Shown: positions 9,950-21,852, counted from the first letter of the stretch. The stretch: 62,222 nt of DNA from Actinomycetota bacterium (GCA_947448865.1 CANFOW010000004.1:1-62222), one strand, 5' to 3'. A program made the numbers and translations. Notes: generated by a model from the letters alone, not told the origin.

Positions 9950-10809
9950 CTCTCGAGCGCAAACCGAATGCGTGTGCCCGGAGTGACCTGAGCAAGCGTT
10001 GACATGTCACGCGGATCCACAATGCCAATGACGGGATACCCGGCCGTTGTGGGATGGTCAGGACCGAAAATCAACGGAACTCCATCGACGGGCACTTGAA
10101 TCGAACCCATTGCAACGCCTTCACTAGCGAGTCTGCGAGTTGTATCCCATGTGAATGAGTGCCCGTCGAGTCGCACTCCCACCCGATTCAACTTGCTGGT
10201 CACAACGAAGTTTGCTGATGTGATGCTGGACGCATTGCCAAACCAATCCCACCGTGGTCCGCGCCACACTCTGAGCGTCACTGAGTCCGACAATGAGACG
10301 CCTCTGACTGGCCCGAGCGAATTCGGCAAGTCACTCACACTGTCGTTGCCTATCGGCAATGAATCTCCCTGGGCTAACGGTCTTGGTCCTAACCGTGCAA
10401 GTTCGTCGAAACTACGCGACCCCATCACAGGTTCGACATCAAATCCGCCTCGAATCGCGATGTACGTCCGCAAGGCCAATTGAGACGGTTGGATGGCTAC
10501 GACAACATCCTTGCGAACAAAGAGTGGCTCATTCATTGCTTGCTCGTATCCAGCCACCTGAATGCTCACAGGCGCTCCTGTCACGGCGATTTCGCAGTTC
10601 GTGTTGGCGACAAACACAAGCTGAGCCCGACAAGATTCCACAGCTGCTGCGCGTGGCGAGTTACCCAGAATCCGGTTTGCTAGCGAGAACGAGGCTCTGT
10701 CAAAAGCACCACCTGTAGGAACGGCTAGATGCGCGACTCCCCTGCGTCCTTCGTCTTGCAGGCTGGCAAATCCAACGCATGACACGACCTGAATTGATGT
10801 CATGACCAC
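9946..10809 (-). CDS. pxpC: 5-oxoprolinase subunit C (biotin-dependent carboxyltransferase-like)
   Basis: GFASLQDEGRRGVAHLAVPTGGAFDRASFSLANRILGN; adjacent to pxpB and pxpA. Confidence 0.85.
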   Translation of the reverse strand: MVMTSIQVVSCVGFASLQDEGRRGVAHLAVPTGGAFDRASFSLANRILGNSPRAAAVESCRAQLVFVANTNCEIAVTGAPVSIQVAGYEQAMNEPLFVRKDVVVAIQPSQLALRTYIAIRGGFDVEPVMGSRSFDELARLGPRPLAQGDSLPIGNDSVSDLPNSLGPVRGVSLSDSVTLRVWRGPRWDWFGNASSITSANFVVTSKLNRVGVRLDGHSFTWDTTRRLASEGVAMGSIQVPVDGVPLIFGPDHPTTAGYPVIGIVDPRDMSTLAQVTPGTRIRFALES

Positions 10810-11405
10810 ACCTGCACGAACCGCACAGTGTCTCCGGGCGACAGGAACGACACGGGATTGCGCGCAATGTCGAACATCGGGACAGTCGTTGTACCTAGCA
10901 GGTGCCAGCCACCAGGCGACTCAATCGGATAAACCGCCGAATAAAGGTCTGCTATCGCCACAGAGCCCGCAGGAACCGCAACGCGCGGACTTGAACGTCT
11001 TGGCAGGACCAACTGGCTCGCAAGCCCTGTGCAGTACATAAAACCCGGAGCAAAGCCTGCAAACGCCGCGTAGAACGTCGTTGTTGTATGTAGTTCGATG
11101 ACCTGCGCAACGCTCAAACCAGTGGCTAATGCCACATCAGCTAAATCAGCGCCGTCATAACTCACAGGTATTTCGCAAAGACGACCTGAATCATTTGCCA
11201 GGTGCTCTGGTGCCGAGTGAGCTAGCTCGAGTATCTGCTGGTGAGTGATCGCAACTACGGGATCCCACGTCACGAGTACAGACAGTTCCGATGGAACCAC
11301 GTCCACAAAGTAACCCGATTCCCGCATCGTGTGAGCAACAGATAAAACAGATTCACTTGGGCAATCAATGAGACACGCTAGCGGCCCACACGGGCGAATG
11401 TTCAT
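10800..11405 (-). CDS. pxpB: 5-oxoprolinase subunit B (KipI/allophanate hydrolase subunit 1-like)
   Basis: IPVSYDGADLADVALATGLSVAQVIELHTTTTFYAAFAGFAPGFMYCTGL. Confidence 0.9.
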   Translation of the reverse strand: MNIRPCGPLACLIDCPSESVLSVAHTMRESGYFVDVVPSELSVLVTWDPVVAITHQQILELAHSAPEHLANDSGRLCEIPVSYDGADLADVALATGLSVAQVIELHTTTTFYAAFAGFAPGFMYCTGLASQLVLPRRSSPRVAVPAGSVAIADLYSAVYPIESPGGWHLLGTTTVPMFDIARNPVSFLSPGDTVRFVQVWS

Positions 11406-11408
11406 GAC

Positions 11409-12161
11409 TTAATCGAGCCACGATTTCAAAGTAAATCCATGCGCAACTAAGTCATCGTGAATTGTGCGAGCGTTATCAACCGCGCCAGGAGTGTCTCCAT
11501 GTAAACAAATTGATTCAGCATCGATTGTCACAGTCGAGCCGTCCGTTGCCGTAATAGTTCCTGTTCGTAACCAATCCATAACGCGATTGGAAATGAATTC
11601 CGAATCATGAAGCACGGAGCCTTCCATGGAACGTGGCGCCAAAGTTCCACTCGGCAAATACGCGCGGTCAGCAAAAAATTCGTGCGCAACGTACAGTCCA
11701 CGTTTCATTGCGGCTTCGAGAATGACCGGTGTGTGCGGAACCAAAACCTGTAATGAACTATCGATGTCAGCAATTGCGTCTGTTACTGCTCGCGCTTGTT
11801 GCGCATCGCGTCCAATTCGGTGATACAGAGCACCGTGTGGTTTTACATATCGCAATGTTGCACCGAGTGGTTCCGCAATACTTTTCAATAACTCGATTTG
11901 TTTGCGCGTGAGAGCGTACAAATCCGAGTACGACATCTCAACATCGTCACGACCAAAATTTTCGCGATCTGCGTATCCCACGTGAGCACCAATACTGACA
12001 TTGTGCGCAAGTGCCGCACTTACTGCTTCACGCATTGCATCAGGTCCACCAGCATGTTCCCCACAGCACACGTTGGCACTTGTGAGAAACGGATACATGG
12101 CAGCGTCATCGCCGCATTCTTCAGCTAGATCCGCATTCAGATCTATTGCAGTTACTGCCAC
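11409..12161 (-). CDS. pxpA: 5-oxoprolinase subunit A (LamB/YcsF)
   Basis: IDLNADLAEECGDDAAMYPFLTSANVCCGEHAGGPDAM...IGAHVGYADRENFGR...VKPHGALYH. Confidence 0.92.
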   Translation of the reverse strand: MAVTAIDLNADLAEECGDDAAMYPFLTSANVCCGEHAGGPDAMREAVSAALAHNVSIGAHVGYADRENFGRDDVEMSYSDLYALTRKQIELLKSIAEPLGATLRYVKPHGALYHRIGRDAQQARAVTDAIADIDSSLQVLVPHTPVILEAAMKRGLYVAHEFFADRAYLPSGTLAPRSMEGSVLHDSEFISNRVMDWLRTGTITATDGSTVTIDAESICLHGDTPGAVDNARTIHDDLVAHGFTLKSWLD

Positions 12162-12988
12162 TGCGGGAATACCAATCCATGATTTCCAGCATATGCAGCA
12201 CGCGTAGGCTGCTTCCAGCCCTCAAGAAGGGCCTCGCTTGGCTTGTACACCTCAATGCCTAATGGTCGGCACACATCTAGTGGATCGCGCGCGTCAGGTC
12301 CCCACAACGGCACAGACAGATCTCCACCAGGACATGTTGACAAAGCTGCAAGTAAATCGATTTCCGCAAAGAATTCGAAGTAGTCACCCTTTTTGGCAGG
12401 GCAAGTTTTCATAAAGTACTGATCTTGGTCATTTAATCCCGTGCATTGGAAAACATTGAGCACATCATGCACATCGAATTCCGTTAACCCATGCGGTAAA
12501 ACTGCTCGCACAAGATTTGAATGACAGTGGTAATCAAAGTCTTCGCCTGTCAGCATGCGATTCACATATGGATCACAGCGAGTACCCAACAAGTCATGCA
12601 CGCGACCACCTTGTGCATCGCGACCATAGTCAGCCAAGCTATCGAAAGTGATGGTGGCCATCGGACGTAGGAACGGCAAAATTGACCACAGTCGGTTGAA
12701 CGTTGTCAGGTGGGCGGCATGAAGTTGCTTTGTGCGCGATGCCCAGAACCGTTCCCGGGGATCATTAAGGCTCCACAAATTTAAGTCAGCAACCTGCGGA
12801 CCTTCAATTGTGACAATCCGACACAAGTGACCCGCTGGAATTTTCCACGCGCGTCCGCTACGAATTGGCAGAACGAACGAGTCAACGAGTTCTCGACCGT
12901 CGTCCTGCGCTAACGCACCATAAAAGGCGCGATCAACATCGAGTGGTCCACCTGCGGTGGCTTGATAAGCAGCTGCTGTTAAGTCCAT
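12152..12988 (-). CDS. DUF1989 (urea carboxylase-associated family) protein
   Basis: PAGHLCRIVTIEGPQVADLNLW...LTTFNRLWSILPFLRPMATIT; HCHSNLVRAV; overlaps pxpA start. Confidence 0.8.
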   Translation of the reverse strand: MDLTAAAYQATAGGPLDVDRAFYGALAQDDGRELVDSFVLPIRSGRAWKIPAGHLCRIVTIEGPQVADLNLWSLNDPRERFWASRTKQLHAAHLTTFNRLWSILPFLRPMATITFDSLADYGRDAQGGRVHDLLGTRCDPYVNRMLTGEDFDYHCHSNLVRAVLPHGLTEFDVHDVLNVFQCTGLNDQDQYFMKTCPAKKGDYFEFFAEIDLLAALSTCPGGDLSVPLWGPDARDPLDVCRPLGIEVYKPSEALLEGWKQPTRAAYAGNHGLVFPQWQ

Positions 12989-13027
12989 GCCTCGATAGTA
13001 CAGACGCGGACAAGAAATGCTTCGCTA

Positions 13028-13975
13028 TTACTTCGCAAGTGCCATGAGTGACATGATCTCGTAGGACAATGTCGCTGCAGCAAGTGATGTGATTTCCGCA
13101 TGGTCATAGGCAGGGCTGACTTCAACAATGTCAGCGCCGACCATTTGATCTCGCGGCAAGGCGCGCACCATGGACAGTAATTCACGGGACGTGAATCCAC
13201 CCATTTCTGGTGTACCCGTTCCTGGAGCAAACGCAGGGTCAAGAACGTCAATATCAATGGACAGGTAGTACGGCTGATCGCCCACGCGCTGTTTCGCAAG
13301 GCCGATGACTTCATCAACACCCATGCGATCAAAATCCGATGCACGCACTGTGGAGAATCCGAAGCGCTTATCGTCATCTAAATCGCTGCGGTCATAAAGC
13401 GGTCCACGGATGCCGACGTGAAGTGATGAATCTTCGATCAGTAGGCCTTCTTCGAATGCGCGGCGCATGAATGTGCCGTGTGTTCGTTCAGCACCAAAGT
13501 AGGTGTCCCACGTATCAAGGTGCGCATCAAAGTGAATCACTGCGATTGGTCCATGTACTGCGACCATTGAGCGCAAGATTCCCAATGTGATGGTGTGATC
13601 GCCACCAAGAGTGACTAGTTTGTGTGAATCGCTGATGTATTCCGCAGACACTTCATTGATTTGTTTCAGTGCACTATCAATATCAAATGGGTTACATGGG
13701 ACATCGCCCGCATCAACGGCTTGGATGGTGCGGAATGGAGCGATCTGCAAATCAGGATGATACGCAGGACGCAAGTGTCGCGATGCTTGTCTGATAGCCG
13801 TCGGCCCAAAGCGGGCACCGGGACGGAAAGAAACGCCGCCGTCAAAAGGGGCACCTAAAACTGCAACGTCATAATCCGATACCTGGTCGATGCGTGGAAG
13901 GCGCGCAAACGTAGATTCACCTGCGAATCGAGGGACTTTCGTACCGTCTACGGGACCAATAATGTTTTCGCTCAT
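13028..13975 (-). CDS. Ureohydrolase (agmatinase / guanidinobutyrase-like)
   Basis: GAPFDGGVSFRPGARFGPTAIR, LGGDHTITLG, HFDAHLDTWDTYFGAERTHGT, SIDIDVLDPAFAPGTGTPE. Confidence 0.88.
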   Translation of the reverse strand: MSENIIGPVDGTKVPRFAGESTFARLPRIDQVSDYDVAVLGAPFDGGVSFRPGARFGPTAIRQASRHLRPAYHPDLQIAPFRTIQAVDAGDVPCNPFDIDSALKQINEVSAEYISDSHKLVTLGGDHTITLGILRSMVAVHGPIAVIHFDAHLDTWDTYFGAERTHGTFMRRAFEEGLLIEDSSLHVGIRGPLYDRSDLDDDKRFGFSTVRASDFDRMGVDEVIGLAKQRVGDQPYYLSIDIDVLDPAFAPGTGTPEMGGFTSRELLSMVRALPRDQMVGADIVEVSPAYDHAEITSLAAATLSYEIMSLMALAK

Positions 13976-13984
13976 GTAGATACT

Positions 13985-16462
13985 TTAGCCACGAAGTCGA
14001 GAATTACTGGGGTCATAAAATGCTTCGTCACTCACAGTGGCTTGGGTCATTTCCCCAGCGCAATCAACTATGTAGTTTGCGTCTGCTGGCAAATCCGCCT
14101 CAATAAACGCAACACCAACTGCAGAGCCAACGGTATGTCCAAAAGCCCCAGACGTAACGTGACCGACGATGCGACCGTCACGAAGCACAGACTCATCATG
14201 AATCAAAAGAAGCTTCGGATTTGCAAGTTTGATGTAAACCTGACGATGTGTACGGCTCCCCTTCTTGGCAGCGATCGCATCGCGACCTACGAAGCCACCG
14301 GGCTTATCTAACGCCACCGTGAATCCCAGTGACGCGCTGTACGGATCGTCAATTGGTCCGATGTCGTGGCCGAGATGGCGATAACCCTTTTCCACGCGCA
14401 AGCTGTCTAGTGCGTGATATCCCGCGCGCACAATCCCAAGGTCCGAGCCCGCCTCAATAACCGCGTCGTACACATTAACTGAGAGGTCAGGAGTGGGATA
14501 CAACTCGTATCCGAGTTCACCGACGAAACTCACGCGTAGGCACAACGCATACCCGTCAGCAACTTGAATAGTGCGTGCTGTGCCCCACGGCTGGGCGTCA
14601 TTCGAAAAATCATCTGGCGAAATGCGTTGCAGTAACTCGCGCGAACGTGGACCCATGATTGCGATCGTTGCAAGCGAAGTCGTGCAATCAATAACAGCAG
14701 CGGCAAAAGTGCGAGCCGCCCGGTTAAACATGGCCAACGTTTTTGTCAAAGCAGATGTTGGTGTGACAACAAGGAATCGGTCATGAGCCAATCGAGTGAC
14801 AGTACCGTCGAGTTCGATACCTCCACCTTTGTTGAGCATCAACGTGTACACAACTTTGCCAATGGGCACATCAAGATTTGCTGTGCACACAGATTGGACG
14901 ACCTGTAACGCATCCCAACCTTGGACTTCCACTTTGCTGAACGTTGACAGATCGAAAACCGCTACTGCTTCGCGAGCCGCTTTGTGTTCCCGAGCAGAAT
15001 GCTCAAACCAATTTTGGCGACCGTAGCTGTACTCGTACTCCCGAGCAACCCCCTGAGGTGCAAACCAATTAGCCCGCTCAAAACCCACTAGTTCCCCAAA
15101 GACGGCGCCAGCTGCATCAAGACGATCGTGTAGTGGTGTCCGTCGCACACCACGAGCAGTACGAGGCTGCAAATGTGGCCAATGCATCGCGTATAAACGA
15201 CCAAGGCCTTCGCGAGTGCGCTCGTTTAAGTAGCGTCGGTTTGCTTGTTGACCAGCAAAGCGTTGCACGTCAACAGCTGACACGTCTGATGTTGGCGACC
15301 CAGCAACTATCCACTCTGCGAGCGCACGACCAGCACCTGGTGCGTAAATAATTCCCTGACTGTTAAATCCGGCCGCGACCCATAGTCCGTTAACTTCTGC
15401 AGTTTCACCAAGGCAGAAATTCGCATCTGGCGTAAATGATTCAGGTGCATTCAAGAATCGTTCGTACTTCGTATCACGTAACACTGGAACAATCTCTTGT
15501 GCGTTGTGACGAATCTGAGCGAAGTGTTCCCAGTCTGGTTCAAATTCTCCGAATGAAAAGTTCGACGGGAGACTCTTGGGATCGACAGGAATGCCATCAG
15601 GTTCAAAAGCTCCCACGAGCAAGCCGCCTGCATTTTGCCGAATGTACAAATAGCCATCAAGATCGCGCAAAACCGGGAGTGGCTCCTGTGCGCCATCGAC
15701 TGCTTCAGTTCTCACATGCACATGTGCTGCTGGCCACAGCGGAACTTTGGCGCCACACATCTCAGCAAGATCGCGGGTCCACAAACCTGCTGCCAGAACT
15801 ACGTTCTCGGTTTCAATTTCACCGAGATCTGTTTCTACATGCGACACACGACCATTAACAGTTCTAATACCTGTGACGCAAACACCTTCGCGAAAAGTGA
15901 CACCTTGAGCGTGTGCACCAGTTGCTAAAGCAAGCGCCGTCAAGCCTGGGTTTACATGGCCATCAAGCGGGTGAAACATTCCGCCCAGTAACTTCTTTTT
16001 TGAAATAAGCGGATGCAATTCACTAATGCGCTTTGGTGAAACTAATTCACTCGGAAGACCAGCATGACGGGCAACCATGTCGGAGTAACGGACTTCATCC
16101 ATTCGACCTTTAGTACGACATAAAGTAATCGACCCAGGTTGACGAAGATTAATGTCAACACCGGTTTCTTTTTCCAAACGTGAATACAACTCAACGCCGT
16201 AACGAGATAACTTCGTTAATGCATGCGATCCGCGACCGTTCGCAATGAGTCCAGCAGCATGCCAGCTTGTACCTGATGCAATTGCACTGCGTTCAAGGAC
16301 AAGCACATCTTTGTGTCCCAATTGCGCCAAGTGGTACGCGATACTCGAGCCAATAATTCCCCCACCGACGACAACCGTAGTTGCTCGAGATGGCAACACG
16401 CGTGTTCGAGCCTCGGGGTCGAATTGTGTTGCTGATATGTCTCTTTCAAGCAGACGATCCAT
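13985..16462 (-). CDS. FAD-dependent oxidoreductase fused to GcvT domain (dimethylglycine/sarcosine dehydrogenase-like)
   Basis: VVVGGGIIGSSIAYHLAQLGHKDVLVLERSAIASGTSWHAAGLI plus C-terminal GcvT/aminomethyltransferase region. Confidence 0.88.
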   Translation of the reverse strand: MDRLLERDISATQFDPEARTRVLPSRATTVVVGGGIIGSSIAYHLAQLGHKDVLVLERSAIASGTSWHAAGLIANGRGSHALTKLSRYGVELYSRLEKETGVDINLRQPGSITLCRTKGRMDEVRYSDMVARHAGLPSELVSPKRISELHPLISKKKLLGGMFHPLDGHVNPGLTALALATGAHAQGVTFREGVCVTGIRTVNGRVSHVETDLGEIETENVVLAAGLWTRDLAEMCGAKVPLWPAAHVHVRTEAVDGAQEPLPVLRDLDGYLYIRQNAGGLLVGAFEPDGIPVDPKSLPSNFSFGEFEPDWEHFAQIRHNAQEIVPVLRDTKYERFLNAPESFTPDANFCLGETAEVNGLWVAAGFNSQGIIYAPGAGRALAEWIVAGSPTSDVSAVDVQRFAGQQANRRYLNERTREGLGRLYAMHWPHLQPRTARGVRRTPLHDRLDAAGAVFGELVGFERANWFAPQGVAREYEYSYGRQNWFEHSAREHKAAREAVAVFDLSTFSKVEVQGWDALQVVQSVCTANLDVPIGKVVYTLMLNKGGGIELDGTVTRLAHDRFLVVTPTSALTKTLAMFNRAARTFAAAVIDCTTSLATIAIMGPRSRELLQRISPDDFSNDAQPWGTARTIQVADGYALCLRVSFVGELGYELYPTPDLSVNVYDAVIEAGSDLGIVRAGYHALDSLRVEKGYRHLGHDIGPIDDPYSASLGFTVALDKPGGFVGRDAIAAKKGSRTHRQVYIKLANPKLLLIHDESVLRDGRIVGHVTSGAFGHTVGSAVGVAFIEADLPADANYIVDCAGEMTQATVSDEAFYDPSNSRLRG

Positions 16463-16550
16463 ACCCCCCAATCTACCTAGTAATAGATTCGGGCAATAGT
16501 GAAATGAGTTTTTGTGAGATTGCTCAACACCAATAGGCGTCGTACATCCC

Positions 16551-17345
16551 TTAAGACAACGAAACTGGTCCTTCGTGTTTAGCAATCCGGCCATCGCCTG
16601 AGGACTTACCAGTCATACGACGCAGAGCCCAGGGTACGAGAAATGATGTGACCCAACGAATAGTTGAACCACAACGTGCCACCAATCCAGGTTCCGACAT
16701 CGGTCCGATGGGCACGTCCCAATCGGAATCATGAGGCATGCCCAAGTTTGCGAGAACTGCTGACGCAACTCGTCTATGACCATCCGCATTCAAGTGGAGT
16801 CGATCGGGCGCGATGAGTCGCTTATCGAAAAACACTTCATGCGTATTTCCATCAAGGAGCAATGCGCCGACTTCGTTGGCAGTTTTGCGCACCATGTTAT
16901 TGAATCCGCCAAACCGCGAGTTCCACAACCGCTGAGTGCGGGTCTGAGGGTCAGCTACTTCTTGAACCGTAAACAGCATGACTTGTGCACCAGTAGCCGC
17001 AAGCCGACGGACTGTTTCTTGATACATAGAGAAAATAACGTCGGGCTCGTAGCCAGGTCGAAGAATGTTATTGGCGCCGGCATGAAATGACACAAGAGTT
17101 TGTGATCCCTCGATGAACTCAATGCCGAGTGGAATTTGATCGGCAACTACTTGTTCAAGTCGCTTACCGCGCACCGCGAGATTGAAATACTCAAAACCAG
17201 TCTGCTCGTGCGCAAGTACATATGCGACACGATCAGCCCAGCCAACATATTGACCCGCGACGATGTCATCACACAGGCCTTCGGTAATCGAGTCTCCGAA
17301 GGCGATAAACCGAGTAAATCTACTCACGTGGCCATTGTCTCGCAT
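16551..17345 (-). CDS. SGNH/GDSL hydrolase
   Basis: FIAFGDSITEGL, NLAVRGKRLEQVV, SFHAGANNIL, DRLHLNADGHRRVA (blocks I, II, III, V). Confidence 0.87.
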   Translation of the reverse strand: MRDNGHVSRFTRFIAFGDSITEGLCDDIVAGQYVGWADRVAYVLAHEQTGFEYFNLAVRGKRLEQVVADQIPLGIEFIEGSQTLVSFHAGANNILRPGYEPDVIFSMYQETVRRLAATGAQVMLFTVQEVADPQTRTQRLWNSRFGGFNNMVRKTANEVGALLLDGNTHEVFFDKRLIAPDRLHLNADGHRRVASAVLANLGMPHDSDWDVPIGPMSEPGLVARCGSTIRWVTSFLVPWALRRMTGKSSGDGRIAKHEGPVSLS

Positions 17346-17366
17346 TGTCTGGGTAGATATAAAATT

Positions 17367-17756
17367 ATGAGCATGACCCACGAACATTATGCCGAAGAAG
17401 CCGAACGGCAGTGGGGCACGACCGACGCATACGCTCAATCTCAGCAACGGCTATCTCGATATACGGATGAAGACATAGAGCTGTCTAAGAAACACCAACA
17501 AGAAGTCGTTGACCTATTTATTGGTGCAATGAACGACGGTCTTCCACCGGAAAGTGATCAGGCTCGCTACGCTGCAGAGTGCCATAGAACAGTTATCACG
17601 CAATGGTGGTACGACTGCTCGTACGACATACAAAGCAACCTGGCTGAAATGTACATTTCAGACTCACGATTCGCAGATCACTACAATTCACAACGCGAAG
17701 GGCTAGCCCAATACGTACACGATGCAATTATCGCCAACGCAATCGCAAGTCTCTAG
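17367..17756 (+). CDS. Stand-alone TipAS antibiotic-recognition domain protein
   Basis: EEAERQWGTTDAYAQSQQRLSRYT...HRTVITQWWYDCSYDIQSNLAEMYISDSRFADHYNS; no MerR HTH. Confidence 0.72.
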   Translation: MSMTHEHYAEEAERQWGTTDAYAQSQQRLSRYTDEDIELSKKHQQEVVDLFIGAMNDGLPPESDQARYAAECHRTVITQWWYDCSYDIQSNLAEMYISDSRFADHYNSQREGLAQYVHDAIIANAIASL

Positions 17757-17767
17757 GACTGAAAAAA

Positions 17768-18127
17768 CTATTTGCGTTTTGATTCAATTTCGAAAAGTCG
17801 CGCCTTAATTAATTTACGCACCAGAACTTTTGGCAACGGTTTATCAGCACGAAAGTGAAGAGCGCCTTTGGTTGTTGAGTATGCCGCAACGTCGTCGGCC
17901 AGAGTCTCCAATGTTGATCCACTAAACGGGTAATAGGAACAACCTTTTTTAGTGGGCAAGAATCCGGCAACAATTCCCTCGCCTACCTTGAAGGCAGGCA
18001 TGTTGTAACTGATGATTTGTTGCGCATCGGGAACAATGTCGAGAATTATTTCGCGCATCGCCAGCAGAGTGCCTAATTGCGGTTCAGGAGTTCCTTCCAG
18101 CCACTCATCAACGACAGTGCGTGCCAT
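17768..18127 (-). CDS. DUF1801 / YdhG-like protein
   Basis: ILDIVPDAQQIISYNMPAFKVGEGIVAGFLPTKKGCSYYPFSG...ALHFRADKPLP. Confidence 0.8.
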   Translation of the reverse strand: MARTVVDEWLEGTPEPQLGTLLAMREIILDIVPDAQQIISYNMPAFKVGEGIVAGFLPTKKGCSYYPFSGSTLETLADDVAAYSTTKGALHFRADKPLPKVLVRKLIKARLFEIESKRK

Positions 18128-19552
<1,425 letters not shown>

Positions 19553-19699
19553 CTAATGAAAGGTCATGGCTCACTTAATCCAAGTAAGACCAGCAAAGTT
19601 ACAGCAGGCGTTGGATACAAGCTTTTTGAGTTACCACGAATCCGAATTCTTGCTAAAAGCCCACACTGGCAACGCACGCAGTTCTAAACTGACGTCATT

Positions 19700-21169
19700 A
19701 TGGCAAGCACACCTGGCGCAATAGCACGCAAGCAACTTCGCACACTTCCACTCGTTGCCTTGATTTATTTCAGCGTCTCTGGTGGCCCTTACGGTCTTGA
19801 AACTGCGATTTCAAGTTCGGGACCGGGCATGACAATGCTCATGCTCATTGTCATTCCATTAATTTTTAGCGTCCCATGTGCCCTGATGAATGCCGAACTT
19901 GGTTCTGCAATTCCACTACAAGGTGGCTACTACAACTGGGTGAAATTCGGCATGGGTCGCTTTTGGGGATTCATGGAAGGCGCATCAAGTTGGATTGCCT
20001 CATGGCTTGATACTGCCTTGTACCCTGTGTTGTTTATTGATTACTTAGCGGTCTGGTACCCAGCACTTGAGCGCGGAAACCATTCAGTTTTCTCACTGTG
20101 GGACGGCGCATTTTCCCTTGATCTGCACTGGGTCGCGGCAATTGTGTTCATGATTCCACTTGGATATCTCAATGCTCGAGGCTCTACGGCTGTAGGCAAC
20201 ACGTCCATAGGACTGTTCGTCGTCATAATCGCGCCGTTCATCATCGTGTCTATCTTGGGCCTTATTCAAGTAGCTCACACACCAGGACTAAATCCACTTC
20301 AGCCATTCACATTGCCAGACATGAGCAAGATGCAAGCAGCCGGAGCTGGTCTTGGTGTGATCATTTGGAACTACATCGGCTTTGATGCAGTGTCCACGGT
20401 TGGCGGTGAAACAGAAAAGCCAAGCCGCACATATCCTCTAGCGCTACTCATCTCTGTCCCACTCATTATGGTCACGTATTTATTCCCCATGTTCGCCTCC
20501 CTAGGTTCGGGGTTACACAATGAGGACGTCTCGCTGTGGGACAACGGAGACTTCGCTCTTGTCGGTGACTTACTCGGCGGACCATGGTTGAAAGGTGCAA
20601 TCGTTATCGGCGCACTTGTGTCACAAGTTGGTCTTTTTTCATCATTGCTGATGTCCGGATCGCGAGTGCCAGCGGTACTTGCAGCGGATCACTACCTTCC
20701 TGATGCTCTAGCCGAAGTGAATCCGAAAACTGGTACACCAGTGAAGTCCATCATCTTGAGCTGCGGAATCTTTGCAATCTTTACGGCTCTGAACTTTTCA
20801 ACTCTCATTGACGCAGACATCATGCTGAACATGTTCAGTATTTCGCTTGAGTTCATTGCGTTGATAGCCCTGAGGCGTAAATACCCACTCATGCGTAGAC
20901 CGTTTAAAGTACCCGGTGGAATGTTTGGGGCTGTTGCTATTTCGGTATTTCCAATCGCGCTGTGTTTGTGGATTATCCAAAGCGCATGGGTAGAAGAACC
21001 AGTTTCATTCTGGATTGGTGTCATCATGCTCGGTGGGTCAGCGTTGCTGTACCCAGTCCTAAATAAGTATGTGAAACGCGGACGACCAGATGATGTCCAT
21101 GTATCCGACACAATCGACTTTGGTCCAGGCATTGATACCGTAGCCATCTTGGCAGGGACTGTTAAGTAA
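19700..21169 (+). CDS. APC family amino acid permease
   Basis: VSGGPYGLETAI, PLQGGYYNWVKFGMGRFWGFMEG; about 12 TM segments. Confidence 0.88.
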   Translation: MASTPGAIARKQLRTLPLVALIYFSVSGGPYGLETAISSSGPGMTMLMLIVIPLIFSVPCALMNAELGSAIPLQGGYYNWVKFGMGRFWGFMEGASSWIASWLDTALYPVLFIDYLAVWYPALERGNHSVFSLWDGAFSLDLHWVAAIVFMIPLGYLNARGSTAVGNTSIGLFVVIIAPFIIVSILGLIQVAHTPGLNPLQPFTLPDMSKMQAAGAGLGVIIWNYIGFDAVSTVGGETEKPSRTYPLALLISVPLIMVTYLFPMFASLGSGLHNEDVSLWDNGDFALVGDLLGGPWLKGAIVIGALVSQVGLFSSLLMSGSRVPAVLAADHYLPDALAEVNPKTGTPVKSIILSCGIFAIFTALNFSTLIDADIMLNMFSISLEFIALIALRRKYPLMRRPFKVPGGMFGAVAISVFPIALCLWIIQSAWVEEPVSFWIGVIMLGGSALLYPVLNKYVKRGRPDDVHVSDTIDFGPGIDTVAILAGTVK

Positions 21170-21225
21170 TAACAGAGTTGGATGCGCTGGACTGTACGGC
21201 AATCTAAATTGCTTAGACAAGCAAC

Positions 21226-21852
21226 TTATCGCGCAAGCGCAGTGTGCAAAGTTTGGTTAAACACTTCCTGCGGTTGAGCACCCGAGATTCCGTACTTCAT
21301 ATCTACGACATAGAACGGCACACCGTTTGCACCAAGTTGATGTGCGAGTGCCTGATCCTGTTCAACAACATCTTCGAAGTCGTTAGATTTAAATATCTGA
21401 CGGATTGCTGGTTCATCGAGCCCTACGGAAACTCCGACTGCAACTAAGTCATCGTCTGAAAAAAGCGCGCCACTTTTTTCAAAATATGTTGAGTACATCG
21501 CTTCAAGTAGTTCGTCTTGCTTGCCGACAGATTCTGCATGAAGCAGGAGGCGATGCGCATTTCGAGTATTTCCCGACAGAGTGTCGGACAGGTCGTAACA
21601 CAATCCTTCGCCATCGGCTATGGCACACACATTGGCCTGCATCTCATCAACTTGCTCTTTGCCTAACCGATATTTTGTTGCCAATAATTCTGATGTTGGT
21701 TCCACACCCACAGCGGCAGGATTGAGTTGAAATGCGCGATGGCGAACAACTACTTCAGTGCCTTCGGGTAGCGACGCAATAGCTTTTTGTAATCGGCGGC
21801 GACCAATAAAGCACCATGGACACACAACATCCGACCACACATCGATAATCAT
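21226..21852 (-). CDS. DsbA family / FrnE-like oxidoreductase
   Basis: DVWSDVVCPWCFIGRRRLQ, GVPFYVVDMKYGISGAQPQEVF. Confidence 0.88.
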   Translation of the reverse strand: MIIDVWSDVVCPWCFIGRRRLQKAIASLPEGTEVVVRHRAFQLNPAAVGVEPTSELLATKYRLGKEQVDEMQANVCAIADGEGLCYDLSDTLSGNTRNAHRLLLHAESVGKQDELLEAMYSTYFEKSGALFSDDDLVAVGVSVGLDEPAIRQIFKSNDFEDVVEQDQALAHQLGANGVPFYVVDMKYGISGAQPQEVFNQTLHTALAR

